A model generated the notes under the pieces. It was not told where the DNA came from, made no database searches, and worked only from the letters and a program-made list of their open reading frames with translations. DNA of 64,000 nt from Mortierella alpina (taxonomy: Eukaryota; Mortierellomycota; Mortierellomycetes; Mortierellales; Mortierellaceae). Within the stretch, counting starts at the first letter, position 1. Each line of letters begins with the position of its first letter. The DNA lies in the NCBI GenBank assembly GCA_029449245.1, contig JANATF010000010.1:682001-746000 (forward strand). The letters run 5' to 3'. Made by a program: the position numbers and the translations under genes. Of this stretch, positions 1 through 11,860 are shown one piece after another.

Positions 1-1691
1 CACTCCTTAATGCCCTCCACATCAAACCGTCCAATGAATGGCACGAACGCCTTCTTTGTCGGGTGGATCAACAACAAACCCGGAACATCGCTCGAGATCT
101 GGAACTGGTCCCGAAGAGCGTTCACGTTCGAGTCCAGGGCACTCATCCACATGAAATGCTGAGGCTTGTTAGCCTCATGCGCAGCCTTCTTGACCTGGCG
201 GAGGATATCCAAGTTATGCTCGTGCAATTCAATTGACTCTGGGTAATCTGGTTCAACCACCAAGAACCCAATCACGCACGATCCCCTCTTGTTCAAGCAC
301 TCGTTGTCGAGCTGATCCTGATCCACGATCTGTCTCACTTCGGGATCGAACACGACCGCGATGGGTTCCTCGTGCTTGGATTCCGTGGCCGGCTTCTTTT
401 CTGAAGAAGAGGAAGAGCCCTTCTTCTGGGAACCATTGTCGTTAGTCGTCTTTGTGTCCTGAGCGGGCTCGGCGTGCTGGTTTAAGAACTCGGCAATGGG
501 AGCCTGCTTCATTGCTCCTGAATAAAGGGATGGTTCCTGGCTTCCTTTGGAGAAGACGACCAGTGTTGGGAGCTTGGTGATCTTGAACTTTCTCTTGACA
601 TCCTCACTGGGCTTGCGCATCTCCGCAACGCTCATCCTGCCCTTCAAACCAGTGGCAAGGCCCTTGTACATGGCGCTGGACTCGGATTTCTCTGTGAACA
701 ACAATGCGCGAGGTTTGCTCTATTTTGGATTTGAATCACATTAGCGAGGTTTTAGTTGACTATATCTTAAGCATGGGTACACCCTCTGTCTATGAAGGAT
801 GCGCACTCAAACAATCATCAGGCATGACTCCTCTTTTGGCTTACATCGTTTGCTGCAAACTCGTCAATGTTGGTGATCTTTTCACTGGATTCGTTGCTCG
901 AAACCAGCTGGATGTCGTTGGGAAGCAGCTTGACGACGTGTTTAGCCATCGCCGCTGCAGTTCTCTCGCCTTGATAGTCCTGGGGGTACTTGACGCCCTT
1001 CTTTCCGCTCTTGGAAGGTGGGAAAACCTTGATCGTTGGAAATCCTACAAATCAGGAACAAAGAAAAAAGAAAACAGTGTAAGTGTAAAAGGCGCGTTGT
1101 GTTGATGAAGGCAAGCAGGTGGAAAAGCGCGGGCGTGCACGTTTTTGTGTTTTCAGAGATGGGATCGATTTGCTTTACCTTTGATGCCATACTGTGAGCA
1201 AAGAGGCTTGTTCATGTCGTTATCACAATCGATCGCTCCCAGTTTGGCGATGCCACGAAGGTTCTCGGCAGCGGCCTTGTACTGTGGAACTAGGCTAAGG
1301 TACAAGAAGCAACAGATAATAGGAGTGCAATGGGGGTGGCGATGAGTGGGCTTGGTCACAAAAGCACTTTCTTCCCCTGCAAGTCTTCTTGGTAGCCTTT
1401 GGCTTCGTTTCCTTACTTTTTACAATGACCACACCAAGGAGCGTAGAACTCGACCATGACTACGTGCTGGCAGGATGAAGAGAGGACATGTCGGTGTCAG
1501 CGGAATGCGGCACAGGCTGCTCCTTTCCGCAAATGAGATGTGGTCGCACTTACGTCGGAGTCCATGACCTCGGACTGAAAGTTGTGGGTGGTGAGGTCGA
1601 CGACGCTGTCCTTTGCAGAGTAGAGGCCTGCGAGGACCGACTGCGACAACAGTAGTGCCCCGAGGGCAATAGAGGTCAAGCTGTGCTTCAT
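1..1691 (-). CDS. Protein disulfide isomerase, Mpd1/P5-like (3' end outside window)
   Basis: ER oxidoreductase that forms and reshuffles disulfides in secretory proteins. The start at 1691 opens a hydrophobic signal peptide (MKHSLTSIALGALLLSQSVLA). The thioredoxin active site W-C-G-H-C-K falls at residues 57-62 (CGHC 58-61), followed by NLVPQY. I read five exons on the minus strand: 1554-1691, 1417-1466, 1179-1294, 845-1044 and 719 down past position 1. The introns have gtaag/gtaaa donors and tag/cag acceptors, and the phases join correctly. Further on, SKPRALLFTEKS is typical of the second, non-catalytic thioredoxin-like fold of this family. A Ser/Lys/Glu-rich linker follows, then a third stretch that runs off the edge. 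Only one CGHC is visible, so it resembles single-site Mpd1 more than two-site PDIA6. The C-terminal ER-retention signal cannot be seen. Confidence 0.92.
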
Positions 1692-3109
1692 GGATGGGTG
1701 TGTGGATGGATGAATTACAGTAGGTGGAAAGGAGTGGTGAGGGCGACAGATGTGTGGAGAATAGAACGAACAACCGCAGGCCACAGCTCTTGGACGTTTC
1801 ATTTAGTCGCGGGAAACCTTTGACGCGGAAGCCAATGATTGGCCGCGAAGCTCTCTGCGGCGATGTGCCCTTTGGCACGCACCTCGCTGCGGGTTGCTCG
1901 GGCGTGTGTGCTGCCTATCATGCCTAGGATCTATGCAGCAGACCTGTGGATCGTGCTTCTGCTTGAAAGACATGTTATCGACCTCCAAGACGGATGAGCG
2001 CCTGGAGTACTGGATACGCCTAGATCTCCACCCTTTCCAGTGCAAGATACCAAGTTTCTAGTGCGCATATGCTATTCATGATAAGGGCGATGTGTCGATG
2101 GATACCTCTAACATATCTACACTATCAAGGACAGCAGGACTCTATCCATGTACTCTGAAAGTACAGGCACTCTACAGTAGTGCTTGCCGTGCACACATGG
2201 CTTCATGTTGATCTGCACAGCAAGCGTGCGTCGCACCTGAACTGGAGCTCGACGGGATGTGGCTTGTCCTCACGCCCCACTGGCAGGCAGGCTGCCATAT
2301 AGCGGTGGTCGGAATTTGGATTAGATCCGTCTCTTCTAATCTTCATCAGAATGGTCCGTCACGTTTGAGGGCGGGGGGAAGGGAGCACGGCGCATCTATC
2401 CATTGCAGACACACACACTCCAGCATCCATCGATCCATCGCCACCATCCGCCAAGCAGCCATCACAGAGGAATCACCTTTGGACAAAGGATCCATGGCAG
2501 GATGACTTTTTTCCACACAGCTGTGTGTACTGCGGGAAAAAAACGGAAGATTGTGTCATGGAAGCTCACAATGGATCCACCATCATCAAATTACCCATCA
2601 ACCCCCTCGTTGCGTTTCCTTACGCTGAGCGATTGATGGAGTTTGCAACAGCAAGGACTTTGGCATCTGGAAGAAGCAACGGATGTCGCAAAACACACCT
2701 GTAAAAGAAAAAAGCACAGCATCACCCAAGAGCAATCAATCTCTGTCGACCAGAGTCTGCAATTCAACAAAAACTCGCCCCTTCTCGAACTGTTGCTCTT
2801 ACAACATACACCTTCAACAAAAAAAAAAAAAAAAAAAGGAAGACCCAAAGACAAAAGAGAGAAAACGAGAAAAAGAACCCCTCTCTTCCGGAGGCGATGA
2901 TTTAACATGGGACTATGTTTGGCTGGCTACCACCATTCAGGAACCAGCTTCCAACTTTTTGTCATGGAATGGACTCTTTATCCCAGGACGTTTGTGGAAT
3001 GTATCAAGGAATCGACCTCCCATCTCTTCCCTCTTCAGTGCCCTTCATTCATCCCATCAAAATATTGTGTCCTGAAAAACTCACCAAGAAAAACGGTTCA
3101 TTCCAACAG
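1692..3109. other. Divergent intergenic region, PDI / eL42
   Basis: This region separates the PDI start from the first recognisable eL42 coding exon, so it should hold both promoters and the 5' leader and first intron of eL42. It contains an uninterrupted run of about 18 A at 2819-2837 and CA-rich stretches. I see no convincing protein gene in it. Confidence 0.5.
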
Positions 3110-3706
3110 GTTAACGTTCCCAAGACCAGAAACACCTACTGCAAGGGCAAGACCTGCAGGAAGCACACTGCCCACAAGGTCTCGCAGTACAAGACCGGCA
3201 AGGCTTCGCTCTTCGCTCAGGGTACGCAAAAAGAAAACCAGGACGCAAAACTATGACTACAGGAGCACAGTTGACACTCAACACGGGAGATGGATATGTA
3301 ACACCTAGAAAAGCAAAAAAAAAACTCACGCCGTCCCTGCCGTCTTTCTTTCTCTCTCTTCAAACAGGTAAGCGTCGTTACGATAGAAAGCAGTCTGGTT
3401 ATGGTGGTCAGACCAAGCCCGTCTTCCACAAGAAGGCCAAGACCACCAAGAAGGTCGTCCTTCGTCTCGAGTGCCAGGTCTGCAAGTACAAGCACCAGAT
3501 CGCCTTGAAGCGTTGCAAGCACTTCGAGCTCGGTGGTGACAAGAAGCAGAAGGGTAAGCTTAACGAACACAAAGGAGGGATCCTTTCCAATCGGACAAAA
3601 CTTGTTTCTATTGTTTTCTTTCATACTTGCGTGCGCGTGTGCTTTTCTCTGACTCTTTCTCTCTTTTGTTTCCTCTCACTTCTTAGGTCAGGCTCTTACT
3701 TTCTAA
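3110..3706 (+). CDS. RPL42: 60S ribosomal protein eL42 (L44/L36a), first exon unresolved
   Basis: Large-subunit ribosomal protein near the tRNA E site. Coding exons are 3110-3222, 3368-3553 and 3687-3706 (stop TAA). They join to [16 protein letters not shown]...[13 protein letters not shown]...GQALTF, the full conserved protein less its initiator Met, including the Cys pairs of the zinc site (C12/C17 and ECQVC). Position 56, counting a Met before the first Val, is proline, the residue linked in yeast to cycloheximide sensitivity. The acceptor cag at 3107-3109 sits directly before Val2, so the ATG must end an upstream exon. The only ATG followed by GT within about 1 kb is at 2351-2353 (gtccgt, a weak donor, giving a 756-bp intron), so the start is left open. 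Confidence 0.95.
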
Positions 3707-3755
3707 GTTATCGAAAGTACCTTTGCCTCAGTGTGCATTCTGTTTTTTATCTCGC

Positions 3756-3761
3756 AATAAA
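3756..3761 (+). terminator. Poly(A) signal of eL42
   Basis: AATAAA lies 50 bases after the eL42 stop codon, in the short gap before the convergent Zn2Cys6 gene ends at 3866. Confidence 0.6.
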
Positions 3762-3865
3762 ACCTGGATTGGCACCACCTCTTGCAAAAAAAAACCCCCC
3801 CTCGAACGCGCAAACGAAAAGAGATGTGTGTGTGAGAGAGAAAGAAGAGTGAACATTTGTTTTTT

Positions 3866-6800
3866 TTAACGCAACTCCAGGTTGTAATCGAAGTGGAACC
3901 CTTCCTGCAACCCAAAAACATGCTCGGCATGAAAGATATCGAAATCGCCTTCCAACGCCGTCGTCGGCGCCGCTACGTCCTGAAGCTGAAGCTGAACCTC
4001 TTCAGGCGTATACAACAAATGATCGCCCGGATACTCATCTAGTCCTCCTCCTGCTCCTCCTCCAATACCCTCGCTCATGTCCCGCGTACCGCTCCGGCTA
4101 CGTGCCTCCGCCATTGCTTCTTCTTCCTCCTGATTGGTCATGAGCTCCCTAAACTCCTCTTCCAGATCCAACATCACCTGAACATCCTCCTCGGCTGGCC
4201 AGTCGCGGATCGTCAATGGCTCGGGAAGCATCGCCTGACGCTTGAACAGCGCCGACCCCATCTTGAACCCTGCCTTGGCCTCATCACGGATCGCCTTGGA
4301 ATTGCTGCTCAAACGCGCGTTCAGACACGAGACACGCAACGCTGCAATGAGACTGTGGTTCAGTTTGCACTGGATCGTGCACCAATTCGGATAGGCCTCC
4401 AGCAAGAGCTCCACATGGTGGTAGAGCACGTTCGAGAGCTGCGTACAAATCTGGTGTGCTGTGTTGAAGTAACCGTGCGAACTTGGCTGAGGGGACCGTC
4501 CAGTGTGAAAGTACTCCTCAGCCTCATGCTTAATGCGTGCACCGCCATCTTCTGAAATGCCCGTAGACGTTGCTCTGCTGAAGAGGCCGTCGTACTCCTG
4601 GCTAATGCTCTCAGGTGACTTGAACACCGAGGAGCGCGAAGACGATAGGTACTGAGGAATAGGCAAGTACGACGACTGAAGCATGATCGTAATGGTGTAA
4701 TAGTACATTGTCAGGATCGCTAGAGAAGAGTCAGAGAGGGTCAAAAGTAAATGAGTTCAGTATACGTCGCCTACTTCTCATACCGTCAGGGTTTACCTGT
4801 CCTAGCGTGGAAACTTACCCATCTTCCCGTTGACTTTATGGTTGAGGTCTGTTGCACTCACGTCCTGCCGGAACCTGAAAATCGACGGCAACTCTTTCTC
4901 CCATGCCATCAGGTCAGCTTGTAAACTCTGTAGTTCTTTATCCTCCATCCATGCCCGCTCTGAACAGCGACTTGCCTCCACAGTCGCAGATATCACCGAG
5001 CCAAAGGGATCAATTCGACCCGTGCTTGAGGCGCAACCATCTCTGGGTGAGTAGGATCCGGTTGCTGCTGCTGCGGGGCTGACACTCATGGAAGTACTGC
5101 GACTCTGCAGGTATAGTCCTACTCGTCGACCAATTGACCACAGCTTGACCTCTTCCAGAAACAGGACCCTAGAGTACGATCCTCCGTCCGTCGTGTCTTC
5201 CTCTGCATCCATCAGCATTTTCATCCGCTCCAAATGACGCCTGACCTCGGAACTCTGTGCTACTGGCTTTGACCCGATACCGCCTTGATGGCGACCAATA
5301 TCCTCGCCCAAACTCTGCCTTTCGAGCAATTGTTTGGAAAGTCCTGAAAATGAAGGGAGTTTGTCTTTTGTGTCCGCAGCCGCTGTAGCATGGTTGCCTG
5401 AATGCTCCATGCCAAAGGACCCTCGAGGCCGATCGCCTCCTCCTTCTCTTCCTCCTCCAAATCCATTCTTGTCTTTCGAGTGATTAGTGGAAACCGGGAT
5501 TTCCTCGACATCCAGGTCAAGGTCGCTGCCATCGTCCTGCTCCTTCTCATCCTCATCCTCATCCTCATCATCGTCGTCATCATCTGATATCCCAGAGTTG
5601 CCCCGATACATGTTCAACTTGGGTGCAGTCACCTCAGCTTTGATCAATTTCTTCTCACGCTCCGATCGCGACTTCATTCCAGTCGCACCCCTCCGCTTCC
5701 CAGTGACAGGTCCATCTATGCCATTAGGGTCCGCCGAGCTTCTTCTGACGCCGCCCAGTCCGACGCAACCCTTGATCTTTGGAAACTCTGCTGCGAGGAT
5801 GACGGTGTCGATACCAAAGGGCCATCCAAAGTACAGCCTCGACATACAGTCGCGCGCATACAGGCACCAGAACGCCCACAGTCGCTGTTGATAGGCTGCG
5901 TCAGGGATAGCGCCCTTTTTGGAGAGGACTGAGCGTCCTGCGGCTTCCAAATCAATCCTAGCGCGCTCCTGCTCCTGTTCCTCGTCCTCGATGCTACCCG
6001 CGGGTGGTTTTGCATTGTACGTTCCGCACACCTGAGTAAGACCAAGAATAACTGAAAAGACTCCATAGATAACTTGTGAGCCCAGCAATGTACCCTGGAT
6101 CTTGGAGAGTCGGGCATTTTCATCAATGTAGAACTGGACCTCTGTTCTCGCAAAATTTTAAGCAACGTCTGCATTAGTTATCAGCAACAGACCCTACCCT
6201 TCCCTTTATACTTTTTTTTTTTTTTTTTGCCCGAACAAAGCCTTCAGTCGTAATTTTACCATAGGCGCGTTCTCGGAATTGAATGGCTCGTTTGATGTCT
6301 GATCTCCTGGCAAGATGCTTGCATGCTGCCATGAATATGATGTTCAACAGGAACAAGGATTGTGCCGTCTGCGGCTCCATGAGATGACGCTCGACCGTCG
6401 CACGATTAATGAGTGGATAGTAAAAGCAAGAAAACTGCACATGTGTCTTTGTTAGACTCTTTGACTCTTTGGCTCTGCATGTTCCATGACACATATTCAT
6501 CACTCGAGGAATAAGCATTACCTGGAAAAACACATCGACCAGAAAATTGGCATCCTTGGGTAACATGAGTAACTGGCGAGGAATTTTGCGGACGTCACTG
6601 CTAGAACCTGTTGTAGACCCAACCCAAAGCTCGTCGTACTCTTGTGAGATATGTCTCGGTAGCATAATGCAATAATCATAGCTCTTGCACTCTAAAATGT
6701 TTTGCGCAATCTTTTGCATCCTAGCCTGCGAGGACCGGTCGTCTTGAGATATCCGCAGAGTTTCAAAATTATGCCCAGAATCTCCTGGCGAATTACGATC

Positions 6801-8656
6801 CTTGGAAATAGGCGAGGCCATGACACTGTTCGTAGCTTGGCTGCTCTCAGGACTGCGCATGAGGTGCTGTTGATGAACTGCAGGGTTGGTCTCCCTCCAG
6901 TCCATATGAGCTTGAAGTGGATTGCCATTGGGAGTCCAAGAATCCAATGAAGACTGACTAGAGGTCGCCATTGCAGGTGATGCTGCTGCTGCTGAAGAGA
7001 TTGTTCGGTTCGATGTATGTACTGAGCGTTGCAGGCTTGTAGAAGCAGCATAATGGTATGGTTGTTGGGCTTGAGCGTGCGAGTGAGTCTGAGTCTGAGT
7101 CTGAGGGTGAGAGTGCGCGTCCCTGATCTGCTGCTGGAGCAACGGCGCCTGAGGCTGGATGTGTTCATTAGAATGCACGGAAATCGAATGACCTTGACTG
7201 TGTCGTGGAGCAAGATGAGGTAGCCCCACTTGCGGTGGCTGTTGGTGTGCCATCATTACGCTCTCCTGATTCTGGGATGGAGAATGGCGATGGGAAAGCA
7301 ACTGGGTGTTGAGTGCAGTGTCTGCTTCCTGGTATGACGAGGACTGGAAACCTCCGTCTGCATGTGGGGCTGCAAGCTGCTGTGGCGTGGGCATGGGTTG
7401 GTCTCCAAAGTGATGCGTGTAACCTTGAGTGACACGAGGAGGCTGCTGGTGTACGGGAGAGGACGACATCTCAGATGCAGAGCGAATTTCTCGCCTAACG
7501 GCCGGAGAGCCTTCACTGTTGGGCTGCGCCTGGTTTGAGTTGCTCCTATCCCACGCCACTCGAGCCGCCGGATGCTGTTGAAACGAACTGGACCCGAACG
7601 ATGAAAACTTGCGCTCGTTCTGCACCAACGTGTTAACAGGCGCCGGGGACGAATTGCAGTTAAGGAGATTCAAAACGTCGAGGCGCGGCCCGGGTTTTGC
7701 AACGCGAATCGCCTTCGCGATCTGCTTCGAATGGACAGACAACAGTTCGTTTCTCCTATTCAGATCGGCTTCCTGTTCAATGGAGGCGTGTCCCGGATTA
7801 AACATAAATACACCCCTAGTAGAGGCCGCGGTCATTGCTGCTTGTTCAACGGACTTGACAGTCTCCAGAGAGCTATTTGTCACTGGTTTTGAAGGCGAGA
7901 GAGTCGGAGGCTTGGACGATTTGGACGATGGTTTGGAGGATACTTTGGTGAGCGATAGTGGGGCTATTGGCGATATGGGGGTCGATGGCGAAGTTGGTGG
8001 GCCTGCTGCCGTTGCTCCTACAGAGCCCATTGACGATGCTGGCGATGCTGACGTTGCTACGCCCTGTGTGGACGACGGCGCAGAGCGCGGGGGCGTCCCA
8101 TCCACGTCTGCCAAAGATACTCCCATAATCTTTTCCTTACTGAGCGGAGAGTCGCCCCAGGTGGACCGGGATTGCTGTGCATCAGTGTACAGGCAGTCGG
8201 CTTTGTTTCTCTTGCAGTTGGAACAAGGCACCCCGCTGTCGCATTTGCGCTATGATGATGAACAACACGACAAAAGGTGAGCAACCTCAGACTAGAATTA
8301 GTGCGCTCAGATTAAACGTCGGGCACGCTGCATGCAGGCGGGGGGTGAACTCAGCCTCCTACCTTGTTCTGTCGGCAACGATTGCAGGATGTGGCAACTT
8401 TATGCCGTTTTCGCGTCTTTCCTGGGATGTGGCGTACAGTCAAGTCAACTCTAGGCTGGGGCTCGAGCTTTGGCGCTAATAAGCTTTCCTTGAGAGGCAA
8501 TAAAATTGGTTGATGAGATGGGAAGCGACGTATTGACGCCGGAGTCAAGGCAGTTGCGCTCCCTCCAGGCATACTGGCCATCAGATCATGGTTGAGGACG
8601 CTTGTTCTGGGTAAGAGGCTTCCACACGGGTCAGTCATTGCAGGACAGTCGCGCAT
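3866..8656 (-). CDS. Zn2Cys6 fungal transcription factor, 1457 aa
   Basis: Nuclear DNA-binding regulator of the binuclear zinc cluster class. Five exons, 8363-8656, 6522-8249, 6260-6434, 4819-6141 and 3866-4719, give 4374 nt, exactly 1458 codons. The cluster is C91-x2-C94-x6-C101-x5-C107-x2-C110-x6-C117, made only when the first intron is removed between CNRCRQNK and RKCDSG, which supports the model. A long Ser/Pro/Gln/His-rich region follows. The fungal middle homology region comes next (LINRATVERHLMEP, FYIDENARLSKIQG, LWAFWCLYARDCMSRLYFGWP). It is interrupted by a very acidic Asp/Glu stretch near 5490-5590. The C-terminal part is another helical MHR section (NVLYHHVELLLEAYPNW) ending in a Glu-rich tail. 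The target genes cannot be told from the sequence. The start at 8656 could alternatively be the Met at 8638. Confidence 0.88.
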
Positions 8657-10132
8657 AATAAATAGTTGATTCTAGCGCGGGGCGGTTCCAGCGCAAGCTG
8701 CGGGTTATATATAGCGCTGAACGTCCCTGCGGCGGTGCCTTCTCTGCTTGAGCTTGCTCCGCTCTTAGATGGGTGGATTGGAGCAGCGATGCGGCTGGTT
8801 GGGCTGTGCAGTGAATAGGAAGACCGACGGCTTGATCCGCTCTACTGCAAAGGCAGAGAGTCTGCGATGGGTGGGCGAACAGATATGCGGTTGAGTGTGC
8901 CGAGAACGAAGGCTGGGGGGGACGAGGGAGGGGGCGCTCGCAGCAGGGCGAGGGTCTAGTAGCGTTATGGTCGTTTGAAAAGAGAGTACAGAGGCAAGGT
9001 GCAGCACACAAGTCGGCTTTTGATGCTGATCAAGCAGAACTGCGGTCGACGGGGAGGACAGACGTCAAGACGGCACTTTGTGCATACGTCAGGTGCAGCA
9101 GACTCGCAGGACGTCGGGGGCGTGCTTAGTTATGCTTAGTGAATAAGAGCCCTAGAAAGATAATCTATTGCAAAGGACGCGGGCTGCGTCGACTTTGTTG
9201 ACAGGGCGAAGGAAGGCGAATAGGAAGGCGAATAGGAAGGCGGAAAGGAAGCGACGAGGAAGCGAAGAGGAAGGCACGCACAGCCAAAGGAAGAGATAAA
9301 GAGCGAAAGCGAGAGAGAGAGAGAGAGAGGGAGAGAGAGAGAGAGAAAGAGAGGAGGTGGAGGTGAAGGTGGAGGTGAAGGTGGAGGTGGTTGCGGCTGC
9401 TGCCAAGGCGTGTCCAGTGGTTGGGCTGTGTGATGATGGATGAGGGCGCGAGGAGACACACGAAGCGGGCTGATCACAAAAGCGATGCTGAATGGACAAG
9501 AGCAACGTGGGGCACAAGGCGGAGCTAGCTCGAGAATGCGAAGGAGGCTCGTGGCGAGAGTGTGGCGAGGAGTTTGTCAAGATGGAAGACTATGTGCAAT
9601 GCAATGAGAGAAGGAGAGAGAGAGAGAGAGGAGAAAGGTGAGAGAGTGTCTGTGTGAGAGAGAGAGCGAAAAGATAAAGAAGAGGCGAGAGGAAAGAACA
9701 AGGACAACAGGCGCCAACGGACAAACGACAGCGAGGACGACAGCCAGGACAGAAGCAAACGAGAAAGCAGAAAATGAGCCAAAACAGAACCACCAAAGAG
9801 AGTTTTTCTTTGTGGCCCATCTCGACCATCTCTCGCTGTCCGCCCTCGTCTCACACAGACACATCGACGGTCCATACAACAAACAACACTCGCCGGTGCA
9901 GGACATGTCGACTACACGGACAATGGACATGGACACACACGCAGGCGCGGGTTAGTCTACAGAGACAGCACTCCTGTGTACCCAGCAGTCCCTTCCTCAG
10001 CACGCGGCCCCATGTGCCAGCACGGAGCCTGGCAAAGCAGTGGCCGATCAACACTGCTGTTGTGCACCCGCACGCGTACCTTTGCCATGTAAAGCTCGGA
10101 GTGTTTGCATGAAAATTCGACTCTTCTTTTTC

Positions 10133-10165
<33 letters not shown>

Positions 10166-10266
10166 GACATCTGTATTAGGTGAATGGATAGATATAGGCG
10201 AGATAGGAAGGGTGCTACTGGAATGGTCTATGGGGGGTGATAACGCTCTTGGGCAAATGGGCAGCT
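8657..10266. other. Gene-poor region upstream of the Zn2Cys6 gene
   Basis: A TATA-like tatatata lies near 8706, about 50 bases upstream of the Zn2Cys6 start. GA-rich tracts on the plus strand (CT on the coding strand of the Zn2Cys6 gene) occur at about 9309-9352 and 9608-9640. An A/T run lies at 10132-10158. The translated stretches here are low-complexity Ser/Leu/Pro and look non-coding. Confidence 0.5.
9309..9352. repeat. (GA)n simple repeat tract
   Basis: An almost pure GA microsatellite on the plus strand, followed by an imperfect GGTGGAGGTGAA repeat to about 9388. It lies within the upstream region of the minus-strand Zn2Cys6 gene. Confidence 0.9.
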
Positions 10267-11460
10267 CTAGTATCCGTTGTTGTAGTAGCCCTGCCCAGGA
10301 GGGCCATGATTGGGCCCCATATTGTTGTTGTACACTGGGTTCGGCGGATAGTCTGCGTATCCATTGTTGTACCCGCCAGGTGGTCCGTTGTTCCATCCTC
10401 CTGCAGGGATCGAGCTCATGCGCTTGTTCGCCATCGCCTTGAACCCATTGTTGGGTGGGTAATAGCCTGGTCCACCTCCACCTCCACCTCCACCTCCGCC
10501 TCCGTGCACACTACCGCCATACTGCCCATCATCGTAGTGGCCCTCGAGACAGTGCCGCGGGAACACGCCCTTGATGCCATTCCTTGTATTGTTCACACCC
10601 AGGCACCATCCATCATCGTACTCCTGAAGGATCGTCACAGAGTCACCCAGTCCAATCTCAATCTCGTCCGCCAACGCAGGCTGGTACGTCGCCACCACGC
10701 TGTACGTTCCCAAGGGCTTGGTCGGAGTCATCGGCAGACTCTCCTTGGCCGCCATGCCAGGTTCAGACAGCTTAGCGTACGGATTATTGTGGTTGAACTG
10801 CGCCGTCTGCTGCAATAACGCCGTCGCAAGGTTCTTCTTTTTGCGGTGACGGCAGAATGCCACGCCGCCGAGTGCAAATACCAGCAACCCACTCACTGTG
10901 CCCAGTCCAATCCACACATTGCTCGACACCTTGGTAGGCACTCCTCCAGAGGCATCACCAGACGACGGTGCATCCGTGGGTTGAGTCCCCGTGTCTGTCC
11001 CCGAGGGAACAACTCCCGCTGTGGAATCAGAGTGCGTGCCTGTACTAGAATGTGAACCGCTGGTCTTGGGCTCATGTGCCGAGGGCTTGGGTGGTGGTGG
11101 GATGGGATTGGGATTGCTGGGTTTGGGTTGCGGTGCGGGCGACGGGGGCTGTGGCGCCTTGCTTGGCTCAGGCTTATCGGACGGTTTGGGGTCAGCAGAG
11201 GGTTCTGCTGTGGGCGCCGCTGGTTTTGGACGAGGTGCAGAGGGGTCTGGCTCGAGGGGTAGGCCCCCCTTCTGTCGCTTCCGGAGCTGTTGGATGCCAG
11301 GACCGACAGCTGCAGCAGGCTGGAGCTCCTGCTGATGAGGAGCGATGACGCTGTTGACAACAGGCGCTGCGTCGGTGGTGGTCGAAGTCAGTGCAACGGA
11401 GCCAGCGAGTGCTACGATGGCCATGATAGCCAGAGCGCGGTACTGCCTGCGGTACTTCAT
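10267..11460 (-). CDS. Single-pass membrane protein with cytoplasmic SH3 domain, 397 aa
   Basis: Likely cell-surface adaptor or sensor. The N-terminus (residues 1-30) is basic then hydrophobic, a probable signal peptide. Residues about 40-180 are Pro/Ser/Thr/Lys-rich and should be extracellular and O-glycosylated, with a dibasic LRKRQ near residue 60 that resembles a Kex2 site. A transmembrane helix at 182-203 is followed by a basic stop-transfer CRHRKKK. An SH3 domain spans about 251-308, with ATYQPALADEIEIGLGD, the DDGWCLG Trp motif and GVFPRHCLE. The tail is Gly/Asn/Tyr/Pro-rich with a poly-Gly run. The layout recalls fungal Fus1- and Sho1-type SH3 membrane proteins, but I see no sequence reason to name an orthologue. 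It is one exon, and the start is the first Met of the hydrophobic leader. Confidence 0.85.
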   Translation of the reverse strand: MKYRRQYRALAIMAIVALAGSVALTSTTTDAAPVVNSVIAPHQQELQPAAAVGPGIQQLRKRQKGGLPLEPDPSAPRPKPAAPTAEPSADPKPSDKPEPSKAPQPPSPAPQPKPSNPNPIPPPPKPSAHEPKTSGSHSSTGTHSDSTAGVVPSGTDTGTQPTDAPSSGDASGGVPTKVSSNVWIGLGTVSGLLVFALGGVAFCRHRKKKNLATALLQQTAQFNHNNPYAKLSEPGMAAKESLPMTPTKPLGTYSVVATYQPALADEIEIGLGDSVTILQEYDDGWCLGVNNTRNGIKGVFPRHCLEGHYDDGQYGGSVHGGGGGGGGGGGPGYYPPNNGFKAMANKRMSSIPAGGWNNGPPGGYNNGYADYPPNPVYNNNMGPNHGPPGQGYYNNGY

Positions 11461-11799
11461 TCTTGATATGGACTGCTACTGTCGCTTAGCCTAAGCCTAC
11501 AAGGTGCACGAACGAGGTGGTAATGTGGAGAGAACGATCCAAAAATAATTTTAATAAATGGAAATATAGTGTTGGGCCCTGAACCTTCGTGTAAAGTAGC
11601 GTGGATCGGATACCCTGTCAGTGCTAGGGACCACTAGCGTGGATCACTAGCACGCAAGGGGACAATGACATATAAAAAGGCAGGGGTGAAAGATGGGACG
11701 CTGGCTGCTGGTGCTGCCTTGTCGACAATAATAATAGAGTGCCATTTCCTTTGTGATGTGAGGTGTCATCGGTATGTGAGGTGTCGTCGGTATGTTCGG

Positions 11800-11860
11800 T
11801 GTTGTTGTTGCGTGAGGTGTTGTTGTTGCGTGAAGTGTTGTTGTTGCGTGAAGTGTCATG
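11800..11860. repeat. 18-bp TTG-rich tandem repeat
   Basis: The unit GTGTTGTTGTTGCGTGA(A/G) occurs three times in a row, preceded by shorter diverged copies built on GAGGTGTCRTCGGTATGT. It is in the leader region of the SH3 gene. Confidence 0.75.

Noticed and set aside
9136-9936. Several overlapping Ser/Leu/Pro-rich open stretches on the minus strand
   Set aside because: They are translations of GA/CT tracts in three frames, with no domain and no convincing start or splice context.
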